Positions 44,154 through 52,337 of a DNA stretch of 64,000 bases are shown here, piece after piece; the stretch's first letter is position 1, and every line of letters begins with the position of its first letter. This DNA comes from Bacillota bacterium (GTDB taxonomy: Bacteria; Bacillota_I; Bacilli_A; RFN20; CAG-288). The position numbers and the translations under genes were made by a program. The notes beneath the pieces are model-generated. The model saw only the letters and a list, made by a program, of their open reading frames with translations. It did no database searches and was not told where the DNA came from. The stretch is taken from the NCBI GenBank assembly GCA_023398335.1, contig JAEWSJ010000002.1, forward strand, positions 10,001-74,000. Direction: 5' to 3'.

Positions 44154-44483
44154 TTATTTTAGTTTGTCGTATTTTGTTGATATTCCTTTGCATTTTTCAA
44201 TCGGATATTTTGCTTCAGTTTTCTTTAACTTCTCCAAGATTATATCTTTAATATCTAAATCTAAGGCTATGGACATTTGAATACAATAATTCATGACATC
44301 CGCTAATTCTTCTTTTACATCGTTTAAAGAATATTCTGTATCGCTCCATTGGAAACATTCTAAAAGCTCTGCCGATTCTATTGAAATTGATTTAGCAAGA
44401 TTTGAAGGAGAATGAAATTGATTCCAGTCTCGATCGGTGACAAATTTTTTAATCTTGCTTCTTAATTCTTCTATTGAGTCCAT
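44154..44483 (-). CDS. MazG-like nucleotide pyrophosphohydrolase
   Basis: This small (109-residue) all-alpha NTP-PPase is of the RS21-C6/MazG-like type. SIESAELLECFQW carries the first ExxE metal motif (SAELLE), and KEELADVMNYCIQM carries the second (EELADV), the typical EExxD arrangement. Such enzymes hydrolyse non-canonical or excess dNTPs. It follows the HPr-like gene on the same strand but beyond that gene's terminator. Confidence 0.88.
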   Translation of the reverse strand: MDSIEELRSKIKKFVTDRDWNQFHSPSNLAKSISIESAELLECFQWSDTEYSLNDVKEELADVMNYCIQMSIALDLDIKDIILEKLKKTEAKYPIEKCKGISTKYDKLK

Positions 44484-44502
44484 AATTTTCTCTTTCTAAT
44501 TA

Positions 44503-44538
44503 CAAAAAAAGAGTTGGTAACATATTGTATCAACTCTA
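44503..44538 (-). terminator. Terminator after the HPr-like gene
   Basis: Minus-strand stem AGAGTTG/CAACTCT with seven T residues, immediately after the HPr-like stop at 44546. Confidence 0.85.
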
Positions 44539-44545
44539 ATATTTT

Positions 44546-44818
44546 TTATAAATGTAATTCAGCAACTAATTCTTCAAATGCTTTATATGTTGCTTCTTCA
44601 TCTTCACCATCAATATCAATCTCAAAAGATTTCCCTTGAGGAACGGATAAAGTAAATACATTCATGATAGATTTTAAATCAGCCTGACTAAGTGGATCAT
44701 CGCGATTAACTACCATAGTAACATTTGAAACATGCTTATTGGCTTCTGCAACCAAGTCTGCGGCTAGTCTAGATGTTAAACCGTTTAAGTTTGTTACTGT
44801 TAATTTTAAGGTTTTCAT
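44546..44818 (-). CDS. HPr/Crh-like protein lacking the catalytic histidine
   Basis: The 90-residue protein has the HPr fold landmarks (VTNLNGLTSRLAADLV, then DLKSIMNVFTLSVPQG). At position 15, where HPr has the phosphorylated His (GIHARPA), this one has Thr (GLTSRLA). Pro18 is also lost while Arg17 is kept. The HPr-kinase region with its regulatory Ser (Ser50 here, in LKSIM) is intact. It therefore cannot pass PTS phosphate like HPr. A Crh-like regulatory role is likely (Crh has Gln at this position). AGGAGG precedes the ATG. Confidence 0.85.
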   Translation of the reverse strand: MKTLKLTVTNLNGLTSRLAADLVAEANKHVSNVTMVVNRDDPLSQADLKSIMNVFTLSVPQGKSFEIDIDGEDEEATYKAFEELVAELHL

Positions 44819-44938
44819 AATAACTAACCTCCTATAATTTAATAATAAACTAGCAATTTTATAAATGCAATGTTATTGATAAAAAAACTCGCAAATGACA
44901 ATGTTTTTTACATAAAATGACAATATTTTAATACAACT

Positions 44939-46195
44939 TTACATTTTATATGGTAAAGGGTATTTATCAGTTAATTCTTTTACTTCTCTTCTAACTTCTT
45001 CTAAAATATTTCTGTCTTCTCTTCCTTCTAAGGCTTTATTAATCAGTCTTGCGACATCTTTAAAATCATCAGCGTTAAGACCACGAGTTGTCATTGCCGG
45101 AGTTCCTAATCTAATTCCTGAACAATACGCTGGTTTTTCTTTATCTCCTGGAATGCTGTTTTTATTACAGGTTATATTTACGCTTTCAAGAATCATTTGA
45201 GCCTCTTTGCCACTGATACCAAGTTTTGATTTGACATCTACAAGCAAAAGATGGTTATCTGTTCCACCAGAAATAATTGGATAGCCAAGCTTCTTCATTT
45301 CTTCTGCTAATACAGAAGCGTTTTCTACGACGTGTCCAATATATGTTTTAAAATTATCTTGTAAATCTTCTTTAAAAGCGACAGCTTTAGCGGCAATAAT
45401 ATGCATTAATGGACCACCTTGAGTTCCAGGAAATACTTCTTTATCTATTTTCTTTCCTAATTCAAGGTTATTAGATAAAATTATTCCGCCTCTTGGTCCT
45501 CTCAATGTTTTATGAGTTGTAGAAGTAACTACATCCGCATATTGGACCGGATTTTGATGATATCCTGTCGCAACTAAGCCGGCGATATGTGCCATATCTA
45601 CCATAAGATATGCACCAACTTCATCCGCAATCTCTCTGAATTTTTTGAAGTCGATTTTTCGTGGGTAAGCAGAAGCTCCAGCAATAATAAGTTGCGGGTT
45701 AACTTCTACAGCAATACGACGTACTTCCTCATAATCAATTAATCCAGTCGCTAGATCTACTCCATAAGTAAATGATTCGTAATCTTTTCCTGAAAAAGAT
45801 AATTTATATCCGTGGGTTAAATGACCACCAGCATCTAAAGACATGCCAAGGATTTTATCGCCGTGATTTATCAGCGAACGTATGGCTGCCATATTTGCTT
45901 GTGAGCCTGAATGTGGTTGAACATTAACATAAGCAGCATCGAATAGTTTTTTCAATCTTTCTTGTGCTAATCTTTCAACAACATCGACATTATCGCAACC
46001 ACCATAATATCTTTTGGAAGGATAACCTTCGGCGTATTTATTAGTCATTATTGAGCCTTGTGCTTCTAAGCAAGCCAAGGAAACAAAATTTTCAGATGCG
46101 ATTAATTCAATGTTATTTTGTTGTCTAGAAGTCTCGTCTTTTATCGCTGTGTAGACTTCTACATCAATGTTTTTAAGTTCTGTGTTATCAATCAT
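44939..46195 (-). CDS. glyA: Serine hydroxymethyltransferase
   Basis: This PLP enzyme interconverts serine and glycine with tetrahydrofolate. The 418 residues match the family: NIELIASENFVS, NKYAEGYPSKRYYGGC, NVQPHSGSQAN, MSLDAGGHLTHG, DMAHIAGLVA and the PLP-lysine motif VTSTTHKTLRGPRGG. A long gap precedes it on the minus side and an MBL gene diverges. GGGGAT lies upstream of the ATG. Confidence 0.98.
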   Translation of the reverse strand: MIDNTELKNIDVEVYTAIKDETSRQQNNIELIASENFVSLACLEAQGSIMTNKYAEGYPSKRYYGGCDNVDVVERLAQERLKKLFDAAYVNVQPHSGSQANMAAIRSLINHGDKILGMSLDAGGHLTHGYKLSFSGKDYESFTYGVDLATGLIDYEEVRRIAVEVNPQLIIAGASAYPRKIDFKKFREIADEVGAYLMVDMAHIAGLVATGYHQNPVQYADVVTSTTHKTLRGPRGGIILSNNLELGKKIDKEVFPGTQGGPLMHIIAAKAVAFKEDLQDNFKTYIGHVVENASVLAEEMKKLGYPIISGGTDNHLLLVDVKSKLGISGKEAQMILESVNITCNKNSIPGDKEKPAYCSGIRLGTPAMTTRGLNADDFKDVARLINKALEGREDRNILEEVRREVKELTDKYPLPYKM

Positions 46196-46329
46196 AAATT
46201 TATCCCCGTTCTTTTTAAATAGTATATCATTTTACAGATGTGATAATTATTATTTTGTTATGTATGAATTATATTTTAAATGTTGTAAAATAAAATATGC
46301 TTGTAAAGCATGTTAGTAAGGAGACAAAG

Positions 46330-46971
46330 ATGATTAAGACCTTTAATTATAATGATTCGTATACAGAATTTTCCGCATGTACATACATTGTCGGTAAAAC
46401 TAAGGGACCATGCGTAATTATCGACTTAGGGACTACTTCTGATGATGTAATCAATTATATAAAACAACATTATTCAATTTGTGAAGCGATAATTTTAACC
46501 CATGGTCATTTTGACCATATTCGTGGTATTCCGAAGTTTCTGGCTTCTTTTCCGGGCACTAAAGTATATATTCATGAAAAAGATGCTAAACTATTAAGTG
46601 ATTCTTACCTCAATGGTGGAATGACTAATGGCGAAGAGGATGTAAAACTTTCGATTAACCCAATAAAATTTAAAGATGAAGATACGTTGGAATTTAAATG
46701 TGAAACTTTCAAAGTTATCCATACGCCATTCCATACGATGGGAAGTTGCTGCTTCTTAGATGAAGACGACAACGCTTTATTTACAGGCGATACTTTATTT
46801 AAAGGTTCAATTGGACGTACGGATTTACCAACTTCTCAAGCAGAATTGATTAAGCCATCTTTACGTAAGTTGATTGATTTATCAGATTTCTTGGTGTGTT
46901 ATCCAGGACATGATGATGCGACGCTTCTAGGCAACGAGAAAAGGAATAATATTTATTTTAAATTAAAATAA
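46330..46971 (+). CDS. MBL-fold hydrolase (glyoxalase II-like)
   Basis: The 213-residue zinc hydrolase has LTHGHFDHIRG (HxHxDH), HTPFHTMGSCCF (His), FTGDTLFKGSIGRTDL (bridging Asp, typical of glyoxalase II-like proteins) and CYPGHDDATLLGNE (last His). ATG 46330 is chosen because AAGGAGA lies directly upstream; the longer frame opens at 46297. The DUF368 gene follows 12 bases on. Confidence 0.9.
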   Translation: MIKTFNYNDSYTEFSACTYIVGKTKGPCVIIDLGTTSDDVINYIKQHYSICEAIILTHGHFDHIRGIPKFLASFPGTKVYIHEKDAKLLSDSYLNGGMTNGEEDVKLSINPIKFKDEDTLEFKCETFKVIHTPFHTMGSCCFLDEDDNALFTGDTLFKGSIGRTDLPTSQAELIKPSLRKLIDLSDFLVCYPGHDDATLLGNEKRNNIYFKLK

Positions 46972-46983
46972 GGGGGCAATATT

Positions 46984-47910
46984 ATGAGAAAATTCAAAGA
47001 CAAGTTTGTAGATTTCTTCAAAGGGGTTGGAATAGGTATCGCATGTATTGTTCCAGGAGTTTCTGGTGGAACTTTAGCTGTTATTTTCAATTTGTTCAAT
47101 AAAATTATTGATTCGATCAATAATTTGTTTAAGCATTTCAAAGAATCATTTTTTACTTTGCTTCCAATACTACTTGGAGTTGCGGTTGGCGTTGGAGCGT
47201 TGATTATTCCAATTAATAAAGGATTTGAATATATACCTTTTGTAATTGTTTGCTTATTTGTTGGTTTTATTATCGGAGGACTTCCTTCTTTATTTCCTAA
47301 AGTAAATAAAAAATTAACTGTATCAGGAGGCTTATCTTTTACAATTGCTTTAGCGTTGGTTGTTGGATTAAATTTTATTCCAGGACTTGGCAATTACGAT
47401 TTATCTACTTTGAGTTTTGGAATATGCTTAATAACCATTTTAATGGGCTTTGTGGCTTCGTTTGCACTTGTTGTGCCTGGAATATCGGGTTCGATGATGC
47501 TTCTTGTATTAGGCTTCTATTCTCCATTAATGATCACTCTTGAACGTCTTCTAAAATTTCAAGATGTTGGACATAATATTGTTATTGTTATTTTGTTTGC
47601 TATAGGCGTACTTGTAGGCTTCTTTGTAGTCTCTAAACTTATAGGTCTTGCTCTAGTAAAGGTTGAGTATGAAACATACATGGCTATTATTGGTTTCATT
47701 CTTGGTTCGATATTCTCTTTGTATTATCAATTTGTTAATCCGTTAAGTTATAAGCCTTTAGTTATGTTCCCTTCTTGGGCTCCTACTTATGTTCATATAA
47801 TCTTATCGGTTGTTTGTTTTATCGTGGGATTAGCCTTGTCGTTATATATTGTATTTTACTCATTTAAAAAGAAAGGGTGTGTTGATGGCGAAACAAATAA
47901 GACTAGATAA
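46984..47910 (+). CDS. DUF368 membrane protein
   Basis: The 308-residue polytopic protein belongs to DUF368, whose members have been linked to undecaprenyl-phosphate recycling in recent work. The N-terminal GIGIACIVPGVSGGTLAVI and the repeated FALVVPGISGSMMLLVLG are the paired family motifs of inverted-repeat topology. About eight to ten TM segments are visible. An AAGGGGGC ribosome-binding site precedes the ATG. It overlaps the rsuA gene by 26 bases. Confidence 0.88.
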   Translation: MRKFKDKFVDFFKGVGIGIACIVPGVSGGTLAVIFNLFNKIIDSINNLFKHFKESFFTLLPILLGVAVGVGALIIPINKGFEYIPFVIVCLFVGFIIGGLPSLFPKVNKKLTVSGGLSFTIALALVVGLNFIPGLGNYDLSTLSFGICLITILMGFVASFALVVPGISGSMMLLVLGFYSPLMITLERLLKFQDVGHNIVIVILFAIGVLVGFFVVSKLIGLALVKVEYETYMAIIGFILGSIFSLYYQFVNPLSYKPLVMFPSWAPTYVHIILSVVCFIVGLALSLYIVFYSFKKKGCVDGETNKTR

Positions 47911-48640
47911 ATTTTTGTCTAACTCAAATTTTGGCACTCGTAAACATACCAAGAAAATGATTAAAAATGGATTGGTAACTTTAAATGATAAAGTGATTAA
48001 GGTTCCTGATTTATGTTTTGATCCTTCTTCGACAACAGTTAAAGTTGATGGTGAAGAAGTAAAGTATTTTAATCACATATACTTAATGATTAATAAACCT
48101 AAAAATTATTTATGTTCTGTACTTGATGAAGAAGGATATGAATCAGTTCTTAATCTTCTTGATCCAATTTATCAAAAAAGAGCTAAATTAGTAGGAAGAC
48201 TTGATGTTGATACTACTGGTTTATTGTTACTTACAGATGATGGAAAACTTAATAATAGATTGATACATCCGCACCATATGATAGAAAAAGAGTATGAAGT
48301 TACTTTAAATCATGAAGTACCTATTTCTTTAGTCGAAGAATTTAATAAGCCAATTGATATTGGACAGGGCGAAATCGCCTCCCCTTCTACATTAAAAGAT
48401 CTTGAAGGTAACAAATGTCATATTATTTTAAAAGAAGGAAAATACCACGAGATTAAAAGACTTTTTAAGGTGTTTCATTTGGAAGTTGTTGAATTAAAAC
48501 GCGTTAGATTATCTTTCTTAACCTTAGGTAATCTTAAACTTGGAAAATGCCGAGAATTAGATGAAGAAGAAATAATGAAGTTGAAAGATATTACTGGATT
48601 AATAGAAGATGAGGACGAGTACAATGGATCTATATTATAA
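47885..48640 (+). CDS. rsuA: 16S rRNA pseudouridine-516 synthase-type (RsuA family)
   Basis: The 251-residue protein has an N-terminal S4 RNA-binding domain (IRLDKFLSNSNFGTRKHTKKMI). The catalytic core has VGRLDVDTTGLLLLTDDG with the nucleophilic Asp, then KEYEVTL and GKYHEIKRLF. Start ATG 47885 has AAAGGG upstream; the longer frame opens at 47849. It overlaps the phosphodiesterase-like gene by 17 bases. Confidence 0.92.
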   Translation: MAKQIRLDKFLSNSNFGTRKHTKKMIKNGLVTLNDKVIKVPDLCFDPSSTTVKVDGEEVKYFNHIYLMINKPKNYLCSVLDEEGYESVLNLLDPIYQKRAKLVGRLDVDTTGLLLLTDDGKLNNRLIHPHHMIEKEYEVTLNHEVPISLVEEFNKPIDIGQGEIASPSTLKDLEGNKCHIILKEGKYHEIKRLFKVFHLEVVELKRVRLSFLTLGNLKLGKCRELDEEEIMKLKDITGLIEDEDEYNGSIL

Positions 48641-49715
48641 ACACAAAAATTTGGTCAATGTTTCTAATTCTATCTTGCGTTATTTTGGTGTTGAAGAATT
48701 CCACGAATCATTAAAAGAACTTGACGAAATACTTGATAAGAATAAAGGACGTAAATTATGTCTTATTCTTTTAGATGGGTTTGGTAAGAAGATTCAAGAA
48801 GTCTATCAGGATGAATCAAAGTATGTTTTAGAGCATAAACGTATTGATATAAGCTCTGTTTATCCTCCTACTACAGTTGCAGCTACAACTGCGCTTCTAT
48901 CGGGTAAATATCCATGCGAAACTGGCTGGTTAGGATGGACACAAAAGTTTGAGGAATATGAAATACCAGTTACGATGTTTCCTTCTACCTTTGTAAAAGA
49001 GCCGTTTGATTTTACTCCAGTATCAACCGTGTTTATGTGTCAATATGAATCAATTATTGATTTAATGAGAAAACATAATAATAATGGCAAATACGATATG
49101 CTTCAGTCTTTCTCATTAGAAAGTAAAGATGCTTCTTGCTTTATTAAGAATCTCGATAAAGTTTGTGATAAAAACGACTTCTTATATGCCTATTGCACAG
49201 AACCAGATACTTCTCTTCACTTATATGGAGTTGGTTCAAAAGAAGTTGGTTTGGTTATTAAAGAACTAACTGACGGAGTGGAAAGTATTGTAAAAAAACA
49301 TCCGGATGTCTTATTTATTTTATTGGCGGATCACGGACATATTAATGTTCAATACTACGATGTTAAAGAACATGAAGATTTCTTTTCGCTATTGGATTCT
49401 CCTTATTATTCTCTCGAAGCACGTACTTCCTCCTTCAGAGTAAAAAGGGGAAAGAAAAAGGAGTTTAGAGAACTTGCAAATAAGTATTACGGGAATGAAT
49501 TCTATATTTTATCAAAAGACGAAGTAAAAAAAGAAAAAGTTTTTGGTGAAGGAGAAGAATGCCCTAGATTTGATTATTTCATCGGGGATTTTATTCTGAT
49601 TTCTAAAGGTAAGTACGGATTTAATCAAGAAACATCATCTAAGCTTGTTTCGACTCACGCCGGTTCTACTCCAGATGAGAAATATGTAAATTTATCTATC
49701 TATAATGAAAGATAA
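48624..49715 (+). CDS. Alkaline-phosphatase-superfamily phosphodiesterase
   Basis: The 363-residue protein has the type I phosphodiesterase/nucleotide pyrophosphatase fold. LCLILLDGFG supplies the first metal Asp, VYPPTTVAATTALLSGKYP the nucleophilic Thr region, YCTEPDTSLH a second metal site, LLADHGH the Asp-His pair, and VSTHAGSTPDE the last His. No signal peptide or TM is visible, so it is cytoplasmic. The substrate is unknown. The ATG 48624 is chosen for GAGG nine bases upstream; it lies inside rsuA. Confidence 0.85.
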   Translation: MDLYYKHKNLVNVSNSILRYFGVEEFHESLKELDEILDKNKGRKLCLILLDGFGKKIQEVYQDESKYVLEHKRIDISSVYPPTTVAATTALLSGKYPCETGWLGWTQKFEEYEIPVTMFPSTFVKEPFDFTPVSTVFMCQYESIIDLMRKHNNNGKYDMLQSFSLESKDASCFIKNLDKVCDKNDFLYAYCTEPDTSLHLYGVGSKEVGLVIKELTDGVESIVKKHPDVLFILLADHGHINVQYYDVKEHEDFFSLLDSPYYSLEARTSSFRVKRGKKKEFRELANKYYGNEFYILSKDEVKKEKVFGEGEECPRFDYFIGDFILISKGKYGFNQETSSKLVSTHAGSTPDEKYVNLSIYNER

Positions 49716-49816
49716 TTAGTTTGTTGCTAAGTGCACAAATTAGTATTATTAATAAATAAATATCAGTCGACTTAATTAGTTTTTGTTAAAATATATTATA
49801 GAAGGAGCTAATAATT

Positions 49817-50242
49817 ATGAAAGTTGAAACTTGTCCTTATTGTTCTCGTGGCGAAGCTTTATCAAAGTTTGGGTATCTTGCTTTTAAGACAGAATATTCT
49901 TTAGTAATTGTATTTAAAGATCAATCGCATAAAGGTCGTATGATTGTAGCGTATCGAAAAGACCATGTTGCTGAATTAACCGATCTATCTGAAGAAGAAA
50001 GAAACCACTTTATGGATGATGTGTGTAAAGTTGCATCAGCTATTAGAAAAGCATACAATCCAGATCGAATTAATTATGGGGCTTATGGAGATACATTAGG
50101 TCATCTTCATATTCATCTTGTTCCTAAATACAAAGATGGCTTTGAGTGGAATAGCACATTCGCTATGAACAATGGTAATCTTATCAGTGATGAAGAATGT
50201 GAATTAATTGGAAAGAAAATCAAAGAAAATTTTGATAAGTAA
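49817..50242 (+). CDS. HIT family hydrolase
   Basis: The 141-residue nucleotide-binding protein is of the histidine-triad family. LGHLHIHLVPK contains the HxHxH triad. The N-terminal ETCPYCSRGEAL holds a Cys pair seen in metal-binding HIT proteins. Substrates are usually AMP or Ap4A derivatives. AGAAGGAG lies upstream of the ATG. Confidence 0.93.
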   Translation: MKVETCPYCSRGEALSKFGYLAFKTEYSLVIVFKDQSHKGRMIVAYRKDHVAELTDLSEEERNHFMDDVCKVASAIRKAYNPDRINYGAYGDTLGHLHIHLVPKYKDGFEWNSTFAMNNGNLISDEECELIGKKIKENFDK

Positions 50243-50246
50243 ATAA

Positions 50247-50286
50247 TAAAGAGAATAGAATAATTGTAAATCTATTCTCTTTTAAA
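50247..50286. terminator. Bidirectional terminator between HIT and psuG genes
   Basis: Twelve-bp stem AAAGAGAATAGA/TCTATTCTCTTT with flanking A/T-rich sequence; ends the plus-strand HIT gene and the minus-strand psuG. Confidence 0.9.
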
Positions 50287-50287
50287 A

Positions 50288-51196
50288 TTACTGTTTTGAA
50301 TATTCTACTGCAATCTTTGCGCCTAATTCCGCATTGTTATAGACGAGTTTAATATTTGATTCAAGTGAATCTCCATGGGTAAGTTCAACGATTCTTTTTA
50401 GAAGGAAAGGAGTTATATCTTTTCCAGCAACATTGTTTTTATGTGCGTCTTCTAAGGCACCTTTTATCGCATGATTTATCTCTTCTTCATCAATAGCATC
50501 TTCCTTCTTAATTGGATTAGTAATTAGTATTCCACCTTTTAAGTTATAGTCATCTTTAGCTTTTATCATACTTGCTATTTCTTCAGGTGTATCCGCACGA
50601 TATGTAAGTTTTACTTCGCTACGTGGAGTATAGAAATTTGGTAAGTAGTCACATCTATATCCTAGAACTAATACTCCGAGAGTTTCGAGATATTCCATTG
50701 TACGTGGTAAATCTAATATTGCTTTTACTCCTGCGCAAATAACATTTACGTTTGTATTTGATAGTTCGGTTAAATCAGCGGAAATATCAAGAGTTTCGTT
50801 GACTTCACGATGAACGCCGCCGATTCCACCGGTAACAAATACTTTAATACCAGCGATATTGGCAAGTATCATTGTTGTCGCTACTGTGGTGGCTCCCCAT
50901 AGTTTATGCGCAATAACATAAGGCAAATCTCTGCGAGATACTTTTAGTATCCCTTTCTTTTTACCAAACTCTTCGATCTCATCTTTGTTCATTCCTACTA
51001 CAGGTATTCCGTCGATAATCCCCATGGTAGCAGGAACTGCCCCGTTATCTCTAATAATCTGTTCCACATGTAAGGCCGTCTCAACATTGCGTGGATAAGG
51101 CATGCCGTGTGAAATAATGGTCGATTCTAACGCGACAACCGGAATGTTGTTTTCCAATGCGTGTTTAACTTCTGGATTAATTTTAATTTTGTACAT
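50288..51196 (-). CDS. psuG: Pseudouridine-5'-phosphate glycosidase
   Basis: PsuG splits pseudouridine 5'-phosphate into uracil and ribose 5-phosphate. The 302-residue protein shows VALESTIISHGMPYPRN, ATMGIIDG, VSRRDLPYVIAHKLWGATTVATTM, FVTGGIGGVHR and NVAGKDITPFLLKRI, all family signatures. AGGAGA lies upstream. No pseudouridine kinase gene (psuK) lies next to it. A three-hairpin RNA precedes it. Confidence 0.95.
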   Translation of the reverse strand: MYKIKINPEVKHALENNIPVVALESTIISHGMPYPRNVETALHVEQIIRDNGAVPATMGIIDGIPVVGMNKDEIEEFGKKKGILKVSRRDLPYVIAHKLWGATTVATTMILANIAGIKVFVTGGIGGVHREVNETLDISADLTELSNTNVNVICAGVKAILDLPRTMEYLETLGVLVLGYRCDYLPNFYTPRSEVKLTYRADTPEEIASMIKAKDDYNLKGGILITNPIKKEDAIDEEEINHAIKGALEDAHKNNVAGKDITPFLLKRIVELTHGDSLESNIKLVYNNAELGAKIAVEYSKQ

Positions 51197-51255
51197 AGAG
51201 TTCTCCTATATATAGTCTTATATTTATTTTACCTTAAAATTGTTATTAATGTTCA

Positions 51256-51360
51256 TAAAAAAAGCTGTCCCGAAGGACAGCTGAGAATTTAAAAATAATA
51301 TACTTTTTAAATTCAGGGGGGTAATGTTCAAAATGCGTATGCATTAAGAACAATTTACTT
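51256..51360 (-). ncRNA. Three-hairpin RNA ending in a terminator: psuG leader or C-rich sRNA
   Basis: Minus-strand order: hairpin 1 around 51325-51352 (TGTTC/GAACA with inner ATGC/GCAT), then CCCCCC (51316-51321) unpaired. Hairpin 2 at 51285-51314 (11-bp arms GAATTTAAAAA). Hairpin 3 at 51263-51282 (AGCTGTCC/GGACAGCT, then seven T residues). A -10-like TATAAT (51367-51372) or TAAAGT with TTGCAT (51379-51384) precedes. It ends 60 bases before psuG, so it may be a regulatory leader. The exposed C run could alternatively pair with G-rich ribosome-binding sites as a trans-acting sRNA. It may also simply terminate the decayed kinase gene upstream. Confidence 0.45.
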
Positions 51361-51437
51361 TAGCATATTATAAAATAAATGCAAGTTTCTTGCGTTAAAA
51401 GAATAAATTTGCATTGTTATTTAGTAATAATACACAA

Positions 51438-52125
51438 TTATTGTTCAAGTTTTGTTAGTACATTTAAGAACGGTTTGATATCGCTATATGAAGATTTCAT
51501 TTCCATCAGATATGAGTTTGCCATTGCAATTCGTTGGTTATTTATAACATCAATTTCTTCTTTTGACAAAGTATCAGGTAGATTACCTGATGAAATTAAG
51601 TAATATGTATTAGCGATATCCGCTAATTTAGGACCGCGAGAAATATTCATAAAATCAATTGCATTGATTCGCTTTTTATGCATGATTAAATTATCAGGGT
51701 GAAAGTCTCCGTGTAGTAGATTATTTCCATCAGGTAGTTCATCTATTTGCTTAATAACAGACTGATCATGAGTTCTTAAGTATAAAAGAGCTTTATATGA
51801 ATGAATATCGCTCGATATTTTGTTTTTAATATTTTATTGTGCAGTTTTACCATATATGATATTGCTTTTGAAGTGTTCTTTGCCTCTAACAAAAAATCTG
51901 TAAATTTAGATCCTTCAATCTTGTCAAATAATATTCCGAGGTTTTTTCACAGATGGTTATCATATGAACTTTAGGAACATTGTGTGGTAAAAAAGCTTTC
52001 ATTAAAGAAGCATTTCTATATTCTTTGTATATTGCTTACTTTGGAAAATTATCGTTAAAAACTTTTAATGCTTTACCGTTATCATCATAAACTTTTGCTG
52101 TTCTTCCACTTCCAATTAGATTCAT
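51438..52125 (-). pseudogene. Decayed APH/choline-kinase-type phosphotransferase
   Basis: From ATG 52123-52125 (AAAAGGA upstream) the minus strand reads MNLIGSGRTAKVYDDNGKAL up to an in-frame TAA, then AIYKEYRNASLMKAF. A frameshift then leads to GILFDKIEGSKFTDFLL, and a second to NLLHGDFHPDNL. The last open part continues to 51438 (MHKKRINAIDFMN onward). HGDFHPDN is the catalytic loop of APH-type kinases and IDF the Mg-binding position. One nonsense and two frame disruptions show that it is dead. Confidence 0.85.
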
Positions 52126-52196
52126 AATTTTTCCTTTTCTAAGTTTTAATAATATATTGGTAATTTACCTGTATCTTAATTATATATCTTCATTTG

Positions 52197-52223
52197 TGAG
52201 AATAATTCTCATATTATGAGAAT
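52197..52223. promoter_or_regulatory. Overlapping palindromes, Fur-family-like operator
   Basis: TGAGAATAATTCTCA (52197-52211) is a perfect 7-1-7 palindrome, and TTCTCATATTATGAGAA (52207-52223) a perfect 8-1-8 one sharing its arm. The 7-1-7 form resembles Fur/PerR/Zur boxes of Firmicutes. It lies between the divergent kinase pseudogene and the C69 dipeptidase gene. A -10-like TATAAT for the latter is at 52303-52308. Confidence 0.55.
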
Positions 52224-52337
52224 CAATGTGAATTTGTAATAACATTAGAAAATATGAGTTACATTAATCATCATATTTTTAATTATAAAGTGTTATTATG
52301 TATATAATAATTAGTGTAGAAAGTGAGAAAATATTTT

